From Auanema rhodensis (taxonomy: Eukaryota; Nematoda; Chromadorea; Rhabditida; Rhabditidae), in NCBI GenBank assembly GCA_964057225.1, contig OZ059894.1, positions 24,520,476 to 24,584,475 on the forward strand: 64,000 nt of DNA. The letters are read 5' to 3'. The notes under the pieces were generated by a model, which saw only the letters and a list, made by a program, of their open reading frames with translations, had not been told where the DNA came from and did no database searches. Position numbers and translations under genes: made by a program. Shown in pieces: positions 22,325-36,580 of this stretch. The first letter of the stretch is position 1. Each line of letters begins with the position of its first letter.

Positions 22325-25140
22325 TTGATATGGGTGCATGGTAACCATGACTTTGAAATTTACGTGAACTTTAATTTATGCTAATTAAATGTACACGTGA
22401 TGTGCACTTGGTATGTAACTCGCTTCACGTGAAAGATAAAGAGATGCGGTTTTCAAAATTATATTCCCCATGTCCATATTAGTCTAAAAACAAATTTTTA
22501 TTGATATTGGTGAATGGTAACCATGACTTTGAAATTTACGTGAACTTTAATTTATGCTAAATAAATGTACACGTGATGTGCACTTGGTATGTAACTCGCT
22601 TCACGTGAAAGATAAAGTGATGCGGTTTTCAAAATTAGATTCCCCATGTCCATATTAGTCTAAAAACAAATTTTTATTGATATTGGTTCATGGTAACCAT
22701 GACTTTGAAATTTACGTGAACTTTAATTTATGCTAATTAAATGTACACGTGATGTGCACTTGGTATGTATTTCGCTTCACGTGAAAGATAAAGAGATGCG
22801 GTTTTCAAAATTAGATTCCCCATGTCCATATTAGTCTAAAAACAAATTGTTATTGATATTGGTGCATGGTAACCATGACTTTGAAATTTACGTGAATTTT
22901 AATTTTTGCTAATTAAATGTACACGTGATGTGCACTTGGTATGTAACTAGCTTCACGTGAAAGATAAAGAGATGCGGTTTTCAAAATTAGATTCCCCATG
23001 TCCATATTAGTCTAAAAACAAATTTTTATTGATATTGGTGAATGGTAACCATGACTTTGAAATTTACGTGAATTTTAATTTTTGCTAATTAAATGTACAC
23101 GTGATGTGCACTTGGTATGTATTTCGCTTCACGTGAAAGATAAAGAGATGCGGTTTTCAAAATTAGATTCCCCATGTCCATATTAGTCTAAAAACAAATT
23201 GTTATTGATATGGGTGCATGGTAACCGTGACTTTGAAATTTACGTGAACTTTAATTTATGCTAAATAAATGTACACGTGATGTGCACTTGGTATGTATTT
23301 CGCTTCACGTGAAAGATAAAGAGATGCGGTTTTCAAAATTAGATTCCCCATGTCCATATTAGTCTAAAAACAAATTTTTATTGATATTGGTTCATGGTAA
23401 CCATGACTTTGAAATTTACGTGAACTTTAATTTATGCTAATTAAATGTACACGTGATGTGCACTTGGTATGTATTTCGCTTCACGTGAAAGATAAAGAGA
23501 TGCGGTTTTCAAAATTAGATTCCCCATGTCCATATTAGTCTAAAAACAAATTGTTATTGATATTGGTGCATGGTAACCATGACTTTGAAATTTACGTGAA
23601 TTTTAATTTTTGCTAATTAAATGTACACGTGATGTGCACTTGGTATGTAACTAGCTTCACGTGAAAGATAAAGAGATGCGGTTTTCAAAATTAGATTCCC
23701 CATGTCCATATTAGTCTAAAAACAAATTTTTATTGATATTGGTGAATGGTAACCATGACTTTGAAATTTACGTGAATTTTAATTTTTGCTAATTAAATGT
23801 ACACGTGATGTGCACTTGGTATGTATTTCGCTTCACGTGAAAGATAAAGAGATGCGGTTTTCAAAATTAGATTCCCCATGTCCATATTAGTCTAAAAACA
23901 AATTGTTATTGATATGGGTGCATGGTAACCGTGACTTTGAAATTTACGTGAACTTTAATTTATGCTAATTAAATGTACACATGATGTGCACTTGGTATGT
24001 ATTTCGCTTCACGTGAAAGATAAAGAGATGCGGTTTTCAAAATTAGATTCCCCATGTCCATATTAGTCTAAAAACAAATTTTTATTGATATTGGTTCATG
24101 GTAACCATGACTTTGAAATTTACGTGAACTTTAATTTATGCTAAATAAATGTACACGTGATGTGCACTTGGTATGTAACTCGCTTCACGTGAAAGATAAA
24201 GTGATGCGGTTTTCAAAATTAGATTCCCCATGTCCATATTAGTCTAAAAACAAATTTTTATTGATATTGGTGAATGGTAACCATGACTTTGAAATTTACG
24301 TGAACTTTAATTTATGCTAATTAAATGTACACATGATGTGCACTTGGTATGTAACTCGCTTCACGTGAAAGATAAAGAGATGCGGTTTTCAAAATTAGAT
24401 TCCCCATGTCCATATTAGTCTAAAAACAAATTTTTATTGATATTGGTGCATGGTAACCATGACTTTGAAATTTACGTGAACTTTAATTTATGCTAAATAA
24501 ATGTACACGTGATGTGCACTTGGTATGTAACTCGCTTCACGTGAAAGATAAAGTGATGCGGTTTTCAAAATTAGATTCCCCATGTCCATATTAGTCTAAA
24601 AACAAATTTTTATTGATATTGGTGCATGGTAACCATGACTTTGAAATTTACGTGAACTTTAATTTATGCTAATTAAATGTACACGTGATGTGCACTTGGT
24701 ATGTAACTTGCTTCACGTGAAAGATAAAGAGATGCGGTTTTCAAAATTAGATTTCCCATGTCCATATTAGTCTAAAAACAAATTTTTATTGATATTGGTT
24801 CATGGTAACCATGACTTTGAAATTTACGTGAACTTCAATTTATGCTAATTAAATGTACACGTGATGTGCACTTGGTATGTATTTCGCTTCACGTGAAAGA
24901 TAAAGAGATGCGGTTTTCAAAATTAGATTCCCCATGTCCATATTAGTCTAAAAACAAATTGTTATTGATATTGGTTCATGGTAACCGTGACTTTGAAATT
25001 TACGTGAACTTTAATTTATGCTAATTAAATGTACACTTGATGTGCACTTGGTATGTAACTCGCTTCACGTGTAAGATAAAGAGATGCGGTTTTCAAAATT
25101 AGATTCCCCATGTCCATATTAGTCTAAAAACAAATTTTTA

Positions 25141-27604
25141 TTGATATTGGTGAATGGTAACCATGACTTTGAAATTTACGTGAACTTTAATTTATGCTAA
25201 ATAAATGTACACGTGATGTGCACTTGGTATGTAACTCGCTTCACGTGAAAGATAAAGTGATGCGGTTTTCAAAATTAGATTCCCCATTTCCATATTAGTC
25301 TAAAAACAAATTTTTATTGATATTGGTTCATGGTAACCATGACTTTGAAATTTACGTGAACTTTAATTTATGCTAATTAAATGTACACGTGATGTGCACT
25401 TGGTATGTATTTCGCTTCACGTGAAAGATAAAGAGATGCGGTTTTCAAAATTAGATTCCCCATGTCCATATTAGTCTAAAAACAAATTGTTATTGATATT
25501 GGTGCATGGTAACCATGACTTTGAAATTTACGTGAACTTTAATTTATGCTAATTAAATGTACACGTGATGTGCACTTGGTATGTAACTCGCTTCACGTGA
25601 AAGATAAAGAGATGCGGTTTTCAAAATTAGATTCCCCATGTCCATATTAGTCTAAAAACAAATTTTTATTGATATTGGTGCATGGTAACCATGACTTTGA
25701 AATTTACGTGAACTTTAATTTATGCTAAATAAATGTACACGTGATGTGCACTTGGTATGTAACTCGCTTCACGTGAAAGATAAAGTGATGCGGTTTTCAA
25801 AATTAGATTCCCCATGTCCATATTAGTCTAAAAACAAATTTTTATTGATATTGGTGCATGGTAACCATGACTTTGAAATTTACGTGAACTTTAATTTATG
25901 CTAATTAAATGTACACGTGATGTGCACTTGGTATGTAACTTGCTTCACGTGAAAGATAAAGAGATGCGGTTTTCAAAATTAGATTTCCCATGTCCATATT
26001 AGTCTAAAAACAAATTTTTATTGATATTGGTTCATGGTAACCGTGACTTTGAAATTTACGTGAACTTTAATTTATGCTAATTAAATGTACACGTGATGTG
26101 CACTTGGTATGTATTTCGCTTCACGTGAAAGATAAAGAGATGCGGTTTTCAAAATTAGATTCCCCATGTCCATATTAGTCTAAAAACAAATTGTTATTGA
26201 TATGGGTGCATGGTAACCATGACTTTGAAATTTACGTGAACTTTAATTTATGCTAATTAAATGTACACGTGATGTGCACTTGGTATGTAACTCGCTTCAC
26301 GTGAAAGATAAAGAGATGCGGTTTTCAAAATTAGATTCCCCATGTCCATATTAGTCTAAAAACAAATTTTTATTGATATTGGTGCATGGTAACCATGACT
26401 TTGAAATTTACGTGAACTTTAATTTATGCTAAATAAATGTACACGTGATGTGCACTTGGTATGTAACTCGCTTCACGTGAAAGATAAAGTGATGCGGTTT
26501 TCAAAATTAGATTCCCCATGTCCATATTAGTCTGAAAACAAATTTTTATTGATATTGGTTAATAGTAACCATGACTTTGAAATTTACGTGAACTTTAATT
26601 TATGCTAAATAAATGTACACGTGCTGTGCACTTGGTATGTAACTCGCTTCACGTGAAAGATAAAGTGATGCGGTTTTCAAAATTAGATTCCCCATGTCCA
26701 TATTAGTCTAAAAACAAATTTTTATTGATATTGGTGCATGGTAACCATGACTTTGAAATTTACGTGAACTTTAATTTATGCTAATTAAATGTACACATGA
26801 TGTGCACTTGGTATGTAACTCGCTTCACGTGAAAGATAAAGAGATGCGGTTTTCAAAATTAGATTCCCCATGTCCATATTAGTCTAAAAACAAATTTTTA
26901 TTGATATTGGTGCATGGTAACCATGACTTTGAAATTTACGTGAACTTTAATTTATGCTAAATAAATGTACACGTGATGTGCACTTGGTATGTAACTCGCT
27001 TCACGTGAAAGATAAAGTGATGCGGTTTTCAAAATTAGATTCCCCATGTCCATATTAGTCTAAAAACAAATTTTTATTGATATTGGTGCATGGTAACCAT
27101 GACTTTGAAATTTACGTGAACTTTAATTTATGCTAATTAAATGTACACGTGATGTGCACTTGGTATGTAACTTGCTTCACGTGAAAGATAAAGAGATGCG
27201 GTTTTCAAAATTAGATTTCCCATGTCCATATTAGTCTAAAAACAAATTTTTATTGATATTGGTTCATGGTAACCATGACTTTGAAATTTACGTGAACTTT
27301 AATTTATGCTAATTAAATGTACACGTGATGTGCACTTGGTATGTATTTCGCTTCACGTGAAAGATAAAGAGATGCGGTTTTCAAAATTAGATTCCCCATG
27401 TCCATATTAGTCTAAAAACAAATTGTTATTGATATGGGTGCATGGTAACCATGACTTTGAAATTTACGTGAACTTTAATTTATGCTAAATAAATGTACAC
27501 GTGATGTGCACTTGGTATGTAACTCGCTTCACGTGAAAGATAAAGTGATGCGGTTTTCAAAATTAGATTCCCCATGTCCATATTAGTCTAAAAACAAATT
27601 TTTA
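25141..27604. repeat. Right end of zone 2
   Basis: Fourteen monomers: 13A-B with a CCCATTTCC change near 25286, C, plain, the 704-bp cassette, B with TCTGAAAAC near 26533, a TTAATAG monomer that is also B with GTGCTGTGC near 26622, 73A, B, F, C-173G and an 8G-headed B. The last D monomer and last five-part cassette are already behind (24084), so this stretch is the transition out of zone 2. Confidence 0.78.
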
Positions 27605-30420
27605 TTGATATTGGTTAATAGTAACCATGACTTTGAAATTTACGTGAACTTTAATTTATGCTAATTAAATGTACACATGATGTGCACTTGGTATGTATTT
27701 CGCTTCACGTGAAAGATAAAGAGATGCGGTTTTCAAAATTAGATTCCCCATGTCCATATTAGTCTAAAAACAAATTTTTATTGATATTGGTTCATGGTAA
27801 CCATGACTTTGAAATTTACGTGAACTTTAATTTATGCTAATTAAATGTACACGTGATGTGCACTTGGTATGTAACTTGCTTCACGTGAAAGATAAAGAGA
27901 TGCGGTTTTCAAAATTAGATTTCCCATGTCCATATTAGTCTAAAAACAAATTTTTATTGATATGGGTGCATGGTAACCATGACTTTGAAATTTACGTGAA
28001 CTTTAATTTATGCTAATTGAATGTACACGTGATGTGCACTTGGTATGTAACTTGCTTCACGTGAAAGATAAAGAGATGCGGTTTTCAAAATTAGATTCCC
28101 CATGTCCATATTAGTCTAAAAACAAATTTTTATTGATATTGGTGCATGGTAACCATGACTTTGAAATTTACGTGAACTTTAATTTATGCTAATTAAATGT
28201 ACACGTGATGTGCACTTGGTATGTAACTCGCTTCACGTGAATGATAAAGAGATGCGGTTTTCAAAATTAGATTTCCCATGTCCATATTAGTCTAAAAACA
28301 AATTTTTATTGATATTGGTTCATGGTAACCATGACTTTGAAATTTACGTGAACTTTAATTTATGCTAATTAAATGTACACGTGATGTGCACTTGGTATGT
28401 AACTCGCTTCACGTGAAAGATAAAGAGATGCGGTTTTCAAAATTAGATTCCCCATGTCCATATTAGTCTAAAAACAAATTTTTATTGATATTGGTGCATG
28501 GTAACCATGACTTTGAAATTTACGTGAACTTTAATTTATGCTAATTAAATGTACACGTGATGTGCACTTGGTATGTAACTCGCTTCACGTGAATGATAAA
28601 GAGATGCGGTTTTCAAAATTAGATTTCCCATGTCCATATTAGTCTAAAAACAAATTTTTATTGATATGGGTGCATGGTAACCATGACTTTGAAATTTACG
28701 TGAACTTTAATTTATGCTAATTGAATGTACACGTGATGTGCACTTGGTATGTAACTTGCTTCACGTGAAAGATAAAGAGATGCGGTTTTCAAAATTAGAT
28801 TCCCCATGTCCATATTAGTCTAAAAACAAATTTTTATTGATATTGGTGCATGGTAACCATGACTTTGAAATTTACGTGAACTTTAATTTATGCTAATTAA
28901 ATGTACACGTGATGTGCACTTGGTATGTAACTCGCTTCACGTGAAAGATAAAGTGATGCGGTTTTCAAAATTAGATTTCCCATGTCCATATTAGTCTAAA
29001 AACAAATTTTTATTGATATTGGTTAATAGTAACCATGACTTTGAAATTTACGTGAACTTTAATTTATGCTAATTAAATGTACACATGATGTGCACTTGGT
29101 ATGTATTTCGCTTCACGTGAAAGATAAAGAGATGCGGTTTTCAAAATTAGATTCCCCATGTCCATATTAGTCTAAAAACAAATTTTTATTGATATTGGTT
29201 CATGGTAACCATGACTTTGAAATTTACGTGAACTTTAATTTATGCTAATTAAATGTACACGTGATGTGCACTTGGTATGTAACTTGCTTCACGTGAAAGA
29301 TAAAGAGATGCGGTTTTCAAAATTAGATTTCCCATGTCCATATTAGTCTAAAAACAAATTTTTATTGATATGGGTGCATGGTAACCATGACTTTGAAATT
29401 TACGTGAACTTTAATTTATGCTAATTGAATGTACACGTGATGTGCACTTGGTATGTAACTTGCTTCACGTGAAAGATAAAGAGATGCGGTTTTCAAAATT
29501 AGATTCCCCATGTCCATATTAGTCTAAAAACAAATTTTTATTGATATTGGTGCATGGTAACCATGACTTTGAAATTTACGTGAACTTTAATTTATGCTAA
29601 TTAAATGTACACGTGATGTGCACTTGGTATGTAACTCGCTTCACGTGAATGATAAAGAGATGCGGTTTTCAAAATTAGATTTCCCATGTCCATATTAGTC
29701 TAAAAACAAATTTTTATTGATATTGGTTCATGGTAACCATGACTTTGAAATTTACGTGAACTTTAATTTATGCTAATTAAATGTACACGTGATGTGCACT
29801 TGGTATGTAACTCGCTTCACGTGAAAGATAAAGAGATGCGGTTTTCAAAATTAGATTCCCCATGTCCATATTAGTCTAAAAACAAATTTTTATTGATATT
29901 GGTGCATGGTAACCATGACTTTGAAATTTACGTGAACTTTAATTTATGCTAATTAAATGTACACGTGATGTGCACTTGGTATGTAACTCGCTTCACGTGA
30001 ATGATAAAGAGATGCGGTTTTCAAAATTAGATTTCCCATGTCCATATTAGTCTAAAAACAAATTTTTATTGATATGGGTGCATGGTAACCATGACTTTGA
30101 AATTTACGTGAACTTTAATTTATGCTAATTGAATGTACACGTGATGTGCACTTGGTATGTAACTTGCTTCACGTGAAAGATAAAGAGATGCGGTTTTCAA
30201 AATTAGATTCCCCATGTCCATATTAGTCTAAAAACAAATTTTTATTGATATTGGTGCATGGTAACCATGACTTTGAAATTTACGTGAACTTTAATTTATG
30301 CTAATTAAATGTACACGTGATGTGCACTTGGTATGTAACTCGCTTCACGTGAAAGATAAAGTGATGCGGTTTTCAAAATTAGATTTCCCATGTCCATATT
30401 AGTCTAAAAACAAATTTTTA
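27605..30420. repeat. 8-monomer HOR (2 x 1,408 bp), copies apparently identical
   Basis: Copy 1 is 27605-29012 and copy 2 is 29013-30420. The order is: TTAATAG head with 73A and C; F; 8G head with AATTGAATG (63G) and 97T; 110T with 142T (GTGAATGATAAAG); plain; 110T with 142T; 8G with 63G and 97T; 118T with 142T. I saw no difference between the copies. A 704-bp sub-period shows in the 63G monomers at 27957, 28661, 29365 and 30069, so the 8-mer probably grew from a 4-mer. The 110T change is confined to this block. Confidence 0.93.
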
Positions 30421-33060
30421 TTGATATTGGTTCATGGTAACCATGACTTTGAAATTTACGTGAACTTTAATTTATGCTAATTAAATGTACACGTGATGTG
30501 CACTTGGTATGTAACTCGCTTCACGTGAAAGATAAAGAGATGCGGTTTTCAAAATTTGATTCCCCATGTCCATATTAGTCTAAAAACAAATTTTTATTGA
30601 TATTGGTGCATGGTAACCATGACTTTGAAATTTACGTGAACTTTAATTTATGCTAAATAAATGTACACGTGATGTGCACTTGGTATGTAACTCGCTTCAC
30701 GTGAAAGATAAAGTGATGCGGTTTTCAAAATTAGATTCCCCATGTCCATATTAGTCTAAAAACAAATTTTTATTGATATTGGTTCATGGTAACCATGACT
30801 TTGAAATTTACGTGAACTTTAATTTATGCTAATTAAATGTACACGTGATGTGCACTTGGTATGTATTTCGCTTCACGTGAAAGATAAAGAGATGCGGTTT
30901 TCAAAATTAGATTCCCCATGTCCATATTAGTCTAAAAACAAATTTTTATTGATATTGGTTCATGGTAACCATGACTTTGAAATTTACGTGAACTTTAATT
31001 TATGCTAATTAAATGTACACGTGATGTGCACTTGGTATGTATTTCGCTTCACGTGAAAGATAAAGAGATGTGGTTTTCAAAATTAGATTCTTCATGTCCA
31101 TATTAGTCTAAAAACAAATTTTCATTGATATTGGTGCATGGTAACCATGACTTTGAAATTTACGTGAACTTTAATTTATGCTAAATAAATGTACACGTGA
31201 TGTGCACTTGGTATGTAACTCGCTTCACGTGAAAGATAAAGTGATGCGGTTTTCAAAATTAGATTCCCCATGTCCATATTAGTCTAAAAACAAATTTTTA
31301 TTGATATTGGTTCATGGTAACCATGACTTTGAAATTTACGTGAACTTTAATTTATGCTAAATAAATGTACACGTGATGTGCACTTGGTATGTAACTCGCT
31401 TCACGTGAAAGATAAAGTGATGCGGTTTTCAAAATTTGATTCCCCATGTCCATATTAGTCTAAAAACAAATTTTTATTGATATTGGTGCATGGTAACCAT
31501 GACTTTGAAATTTACGTGAACTTTAATTTATGCTAATTAAATGTACACGTGATGTGCACTTGGTATGTAACTCGCTTCACGTGAAAGATAAAGAGATGCG
31601 GTTTTCAAAATTAGATTCCCCATGTCCATATTAGTCTAAAAACAAATTTTTATTGATATTGGTTCATGATAACCATGACTTTGAAATTTACGTGAACTTT
31701 AATTTATGCTATTTAAATGTACACGTGATGTGCACTTGGTATGTAACTCGCTTCACGTGAAAGATAAAGAGATGCGGTTTTCAAAATTAGATTCCCCATG
31801 TCCATATTAGTCTAAAAACAAATTTTTATTGATATTGGTTCATGGTAACCATGACTTTGAAATTTACGTGAACTTTAATTTATGCTAATTAAATGTACAC
31901 GTGATGTGCACTTGGTATGTAACTCGCTTCACGTGAAAGATAAAGAGATGCGGTTTTCAAAATTTGATTCCCCATGTCCATATTAGTCTAAAAACAAATT
32001 TTTATTGATATTGGTGCATGGTAACCATGACTTTGAAATTTACGTGAACTTTAATTTATGCTAAATAAATGTACACGTGATGTGCACTTGGTATGTAACT
32101 CGCTTCACGTGAAAGATAAAGTGATGCGGTTTTCAAAATTAGATTCCCCATGTCCATATTAGTCTAAAAACAAATTTTTATTGATATTGGTTCATGGTAA
32201 CCATGACTTTGAAATTTACGTGAACTTTAATTTATGCTATTTAAATGTACACGTGATGTGCACTTGGTATGTAACTCGCTTCACGTGAAAGATAAAGAGA
32301 TGCGGTTTTCAAAATTAGATTCCCCATGTCCATATTAGTCTAAAAACAAATTTTTATTGATATTGGTTCATGGTAACCATGACTTTGAAATTTACGTGAA
32401 CTTTAATTTATGCTAATTAAATGTACACGTGATGTGCACTTGGTATGTAACTCGCTTCACGTGAAAGATAAAGAGATGCGGTTTTCAAAATTTGATTCCC
32501 CATGTCCATATTAGTCTAAAAACAAATTTTTATTGATATTGGTGCATGGTAACCATGACTTTGAAATTTACGTGAACTTTAATTTATGCTAAATAAATGT
32601 ACACGTGATGTGCACTTGGTATGTAACTCGCTTCACGTGAAAGATAAAGTGATGCGGTTTTCAAAATTAGATTCCCCATGTCCATATTAGTCTAAAAACA
32701 AATTTTTATTGATATTGGTTCATGGTAACCATGACTTTGAAATTTACGTGAACTTTAATTTATGCTAATTAAATGTACACGTGATGTGCACTTGGTATGT
32801 AACTCGCTTCACGTGAAAGATAAAGAGATGCGGTTTTCAAAATTAGATTCCCCATGTCCATATTAGTCTAAACACAAATTTTTATTGATATTGGTTCATG
32901 GTAACCATGACTTTGAAATTTACGTGAACTTTAATTTATGCTAATTAAATGTACACGTGATGTGCACTTGGTATGTATTTCGCTTCACGTGAAAGATAAA
33001 GAGATGCGGTTTTCAAAATTAGATTCCCCATGTCCATATTAGTCTAAAAACAAATTTTTA
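30421..33060. repeat. Zone 4 start: first 137T monomers and a 528-bp 3-mer
   Basis: The 137T change (AAAATTTGATTCC) first appears at 30557 and is frequent from here to the right end. A trimer of 137T, B, and a T-head monomer with 60T (CTATTTAAATG) occupies 31829-32356. It is repeated at 32357-32884, where the third monomer has lost 60T and gained TCTAAACACAAA. An earlier, looser version starts at 31301 with a hybrid carrying both B and 137T. ATTCTTCATG with 175C occurs at 31087. Confidence 0.8.
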
Positions 33061-34820
33061 TTGATATTGGTTCATGGTAACCATGACTTTGAAATTTACG
33101 TGAACTTTAATTTATGCTAATTAAATGTACACGTGATGTGCACTTGGTATGTAACTCGCTTCACGTGAAAGATAAAGTGATGCGGTTTTCAGAATTAGAT
33201 TCCCCATGTCCATATTAGTCTAAAAACAAATTGTTATTGATATGGGTGCATGGTAACCATGACTTTGAAATTTACGTGAACTTTAATTTATGCTAATTAA
33301 ATGTACACGTGATGTGCACTTGGTATGTATTTCGCTTCACGTGAAAGATAAAGAGATGCGGTTTTCAAAATTAGATTCCCCATGTCCATATTAGTCTAAA
33401 AACAAATTTTCATTGATATTGGTGCATGGTAACCATGACTTTGAAATTTACGTGAACTTTAATTTATGCTAAATAAATGTACACGTGATGTGCACTTGGT
33501 ATGTAACTCGCTTCACGTGAAAGATAAAGTGATGCGGTTTTCAAAATTAGATTCCCCATGTCCATATTAGTCTAAAAACAAATTGTTATTGATATGGGTG
33601 CATGGTAACCATGACTTTGAAATTTACGTGAACTTTAATTTATGCTAATTAAATGTACACGTGATGTGCACTTGGTATGTAACTCGCTTCACGTGAAAGA
33701 TAAAGAGATGCGGTTTTCAAAATTAGATTCCCCATGTCCATATTAGTCTAAAAACAAATTGTTATTGATATGGGTGCATGGTAACCATGACTTTGAAATT
33801 TACGTGAACTTTAATTTATGCTAATTAAATGTACACGTGATGTGCACTTGGTATGTAACTCGCTTCACGTGAAAGATAAAGAGATGCGGTTTTCAAAATT
33901 AGATTCTTCATGTCCATATTAGTCTAAAAACAAATTTTCATTGATATTGGTGCATGGTAACCATGACTTTGAAATTTACGTGAACTTTAATTTATGCTAA
34001 ATAAATGTACACGTGATGTGCACTTGGTATGTAACTCGCTTCACGTGAAAGATAAAGTGATGCGGTTTTCAAAATTAGATTCCCCATGTCCATATTAGTC
34101 TAAAAACAAATTTTTATTGATATTGGTTCATGGTAACCATGACTTTGAAATTTACGTGAACTTTAATTTATGCTAATTAAATGTACACGTGATGTGCACT
34201 TGGTATGTAACTCGCTTCACGTGAAAGATAAAGAGATGCGGTTTTCAAAATTTGATTCCCCATGTCCATATTAGTCTAAAAACAAATTTTTATTGATATT
34301 GGTGCATGGTAACCATGACTTTGAAATTTACGTGAACTTTAATTTATGCTAAATAAATGTACACGTGATGTGCACTTGGTATGTAACTCGCTTCACGTGA
34401 AAGATAAAGAGATGCGGTTTTCAAAATTAGATTCCCCATGTCCATATTAGTCTAAAAACAAATTTTTATTGATATTGGTTCATGGTAACCATGACTTTGA
34501 AATTTACGTGAACTTTAATTTATGCTAATTAAATGTACACGTGATGTGCACTTGGTATGTAACTCGCTTCACGTGAAAGATAAAGAGATGCGGTTTTCAA
34601 AATTAGATTCCCCATGTCCATATTAGTCTAAAAACAAATTTTTATTGATATTGGTTCATGGTAACCATGACTTTGAAATTTACGTGAACTTTAATTTATG
34701 CTAATTAAATGTACACGTGATGTGCACTTGGTATGTAACTCGCTTCACGTGAAAGATAAAGAGATGCGGTTTTCAAAATTAGATTCCCCATGTCCATATT
34801 AGTCTAAAAACAAATTTTTA
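33061..34820. repeat. Ten monomers, part of which recur at 49429-50308
   Basis: The first monomer carries 118T without 61A and a unique-looking TTTTCAGAATT (near 33191) that recurs only near 47799. 33413-34292 (B-173G, 8G-plain-173G, 8G with ATTCTTCATG and 175C, B, 137T) matches 49429-50308 at 16,016 bp. The monomer at 34293 has 61A without 118T. Confidence 0.8.
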
Positions 34821-36580
34821 TTGATATTGGTTCATGGTAACCATGACTTTGAAATTTACGTGAACTTTAATTTATGCTAATTAAATGTACACGTGATGTG
34901 CACTTGGTATGTATTTCGCTTCACGTGAAAGATAAAGAGATGCGGTTTTCAAAATTAGATTCCCCATGTCCATATTAGTCTAAAAACAAATTTTTATTGA
35001 TATTGGTTCATGGTAACCATGACTTTGAAATTTACGTGAACTTTAATTTATGCTAATTAAATGTACACGTGATGTGCACTTGGTATGTAACTCGCTTCAC
35101 GTGAAAGATAAAGAGATGCGGTTTTCAAAATTTGATTCCCCATGTCCATATTAGTCTAAAAACAAATTTTTATTGATATTGGTGCATGGTAACCATGACT
35201 TTGAAATTTACGTGAACTTTAATTTATGCTAATTAAATGTACACGTGATGTGCACTTGGTATGTAACTCGCTTCACGTGAAAGATAAAGAGATGCGGTTT
35301 TCAAAATTAGATTCCCCATGTTCATATTAGTCTAAAAACAAATTTTTATTGATATTGGTGCATGGTAACCATGACTTTGAAATTTACGTGAACTTTAATT
35401 TATGCTAATTAAATGTACACGTGATGTGCACTTGGTATGTAACTCGCTTCACGTGAGAGATAAAGAGATGCGGTTTTCAAAATTAGATTCCCCATGTCCA
35501 TATTAGTCTAAAAACAAATTTTTATTGATATTGGTTCATGATAACCATGACTTTGAAATTTACGTGAACTTTAATTTATGCTATTTAAATGTACACGTGA
35601 TGTGCACTTGGTATGTAACTCGCTTCACGTGAAAGATAAAGAGATGCGGTTTTCAAAATTAGATTCCCCATGTCCATATTAGTCTAAAAACAAATTTTTA
35701 TTGATATTGGTGCATGGTAACCATGACTTTGAAATTTACGTGAACTTTAATTTATGCTAAATAAATGTACACGTGATGTGCACTTGGTATGTAACTCGCT
35801 TCACGTGAAAGATAAAGTGATGCGGTTTTCAAAATTAGATTCCCCATGTCCATATTAGTCTAAAAACAAATTTTTATTGATATTGGTTCATGGTAACCAT
35901 GACTTTGAAATTTACGTGAACTTTAATTTATGCTAATTAAATGTACACGTGATGTGCACTTGGTATGTATTTCGCTTCACGTGAAAGATAAAGAGATGCG
36001 GTTTTCAAAATTTGATTCCCCATGTCCATATTAGTCTAAAAACAAATTTTTATTGATATTGGTGCATGGTAACCATGACTTTGAAATTTACGTGAACTTT
36101 AATTTATGCTAATTAAATGTACACGTGATGTGCACTTGGTATGTAACTCGCTTCACGTGAAAGATAAAGAGATGCGGTTTTCAAAATTAGATTCCCCATG
36201 TCCATATTAGTCTAAAAACAAATTGTTATTGATATTGGTGCATGGTAACCATGACTTTGAAATTTACGTGAACTTTAATTTATGCTAAATAAATGTACAC
36301 GTGATGTGCACTTGGTATGTAACTCGCTTCACGTGAAAGATAAAGTGATGCGGTTTTCAAAATTAGATTCCCCATGTCCATATTAGTCTAAAAACAAATT
36401 TTTATTGATATTGGTTCATGGTAACCATGACTTTGAAATTTACGTGAACTTTAATTTATGCTAATTAAATGTACACGTGATGTGCACTTGGTATGTATTT
36501 CGCTTCACGTGAAAGATAAAGAGATGCGGTTTTCAAAATTAGATTCCCCATGTCCATATTAGTCTAAAAACAAATTGTTA

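Noticed and set aside
27605-30420. Assembly artefact creating the identical 8-mer copies
   Set aside because: Cannot be excluded, but the sub-period structure and in-register flanks differ on each side, and similar HORs with distinguishing mutations occur throughout, so genuine duplication is more likely.
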